From contig CAWHUM010000022.1 of NCBI GenBank assembly GCA_963832445.1, forward strand, positions 62,001-126,000: a DNA stretch of 64,000 nucleotides, read 5' to 3'. This DNA comes from AWTP1-13 sp963832445 (GTDB lineage: Bacteria > Pseudomonadota > Alphaproteobacteria > Rhizobiales > Hyphomicrobiaceae). Shown here in pieces: positions 63,443 through 64,000 of the stretch. Position numbers and translations under genes: made by a program. A model generated the notes under the pieces. That model saw nothing but the letters and a program-made list of their open reading frames with translations, did no database searches and was not told where the DNA came from. Numbering within the stretch: position 1 is the first letter of the stretch; each line of letters opens with the position of its first letter.

Positions 63443-64000
63443 CTTCTCTCTCGGGCTTCTGCTCACCTACGGCGTCGCGGTGCTGGGCTTCGACCAGACG
63501 CCCACCAACATCGTGCTCATCGTCAGCACGGCGCTCGCCACGCAATGGCTGTGCGGCCGCTTCATCGCCGGCGTCCCATTCGATCCGCTGAGCTCGCTCA
63601 TCACCTCCTTCTCGCTCTGCCTGCTCCTGCGAGCCGCCGGGCCGGAATACCTGGTGCTCGGCGCAGTGCTCGCCATCGCTTCGAAGTTCATCCTGCGCTT
63701 CGACGGCAAGCACATTTTCAACCCGGGCAACTTCGGCATCGCGGTGATGCTGCTGTTCACCGACGTTGCCTGGATCTCGCCGGCGCAATGGGGCAGCAAG
63801 ACCTGGGCGGCGTTCCTGTTCATCTGCCTCGCCTGTCTTGTGCTCTCGCGCGCCAAGCGTGCCGACATCGCCATTGCCTTCCTCGGCTCCTACATCGCCA
63901 TCCTGCTCGTGCGCGCCCTCTACCTCGGCGACCCGCTGGCGATCCCCATGAAGCAGATGCAGTCGGGCGCGCTGCTGCTCTTCACCTTCTTCATGATCAC
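63402..64000 (+). CDS. RnfD/NqrB-like membrane protein, partial at window end
   Basis: At least 199 residues, running off the window. Multiple transmembrane helices are visible (FSLGLLLTYGVAVLGF, IVLIVSTALATQWLCG, ITSFSLCLLLRAAG, IAIAFLGSYIAILLV). The segment KHIFNPGNFGIAVMLLFTDV is typical of NqrB/RnfD-family membrane proteins that carry electrons or flavin. The start is the ATG of the second copy of a tandem duplication. No partner rnf genes can be seen within the window. Confidence 0.65.
   Translation, partial: MARLSLADARIWQIFSLGLLLTYGVAVLGFDQTPTNIVLIVSTALATQWLCGRFIAGVPFDPLSSLITSFSLCLLLRAAGPEYLVLGAVLAIASKFILRFDGKHIFNPGNFGIAVMLLFTDVAWISPAQWGSKTWAAFLFICLACLVLSRAKRADIAIAFLGSYIAILLVRALYLGDPLAIPMKQMQSGALLLFTFFMI

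Overview
The window is a high-GC chromosomal segment that reads as an alphaproteobacterium of the order Hyphomicrobiales. The reasons are the chromosomal mnmG-rsmG-parA-parB block with parS sites matching the alphaproteobacterial consensus, the leuS-lptE-holA block, the dapC-ftsK-lolA gene order, a NasT/NasS-controlled assimilatory nitrate cluster, and dispersed GC-rich palindromes of the kind common in this order. No rRNA, tRNA, CRISPR array or intact insertion sequence was seen.

Layout. 1-10.3 kb is mixed accessory metabolism: two orphan periplasmic solute-binding proteins (TTT and TRAP type), a trypsin-like protease, a membrane-anchored patatin-like protein, an amidohydrolase, a DUF5996 protein, a soluble sugar dehydrogenase and an exported L,D-transpeptidase-like protein. 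11.2-13.7 kb holds ffh, rpsP and rimM. 13.8-16.1 kb has a parS site, a UbiH-type monooxygenase and tesB. 16.2-18.3 kb is glnK-amtB behind a sigma54-type promoter and ending in a strong terminator. 18.3-24.1 kb carries a YkuD protein, an OmpR-type regulator, a cyclic-nucleotide-binding protein, lolA, an FtsK relative that lacks its motor domain, and dapC. 24.3-31.2 kb has a chimeric adenylate cyclase, a LuxR regulator, a second ammonium transporter, an Asp/Glu racemase, a higBA module and a LURP-one-like protein.

31.2-45.6 kb is one nitrate assimilation cluster on the plus strand: DUF2798 protein, nasT (ANTAR antiterminator), nasS (nitrate sensor), a leader with an A/G hexaloop hairpin and a terminator, nrtABC (uptake), an FAD reductase, NirA-type nitrite reductase, a CysJ-like flavoprotein with an Fe-S motif, nasA (nitrate reductase) and cysG (siroheme). 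Nitrate is imported, reduced to nitrite and then to ammonium, and siroheme for NirA is made by the last gene. The two Amt transporters and GlnK handle ammonium. The nasT-nrtC stretch contains many single-base insertions that break otherwise well conserved frames. They look more like uncorrected sequence errors than decay.

45.6-64 kb is origin-type housekeeping: yggS, a Fic protein with a dense operator-like array, leuS-lptE-holA, then an apparent 6 kb insertion (phzF-like, PfkB kinase, integrase remnant, coaA-hisE, P450, zinc-ribbon protein), then parB-parA-rsmG-mnmG with three parS or parS-like sites, and a partial RnfD/NqrB-like gene at the window edge. rsmG is split by a palindromic repeat. 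The best candidates for something undescribed are the motor-less FtsK, the Fic gene with its nine-copy ATATGTCG array (a related motif recurs upstream of ffh), and the DUF1127-hydrolase-cyclase chimera.
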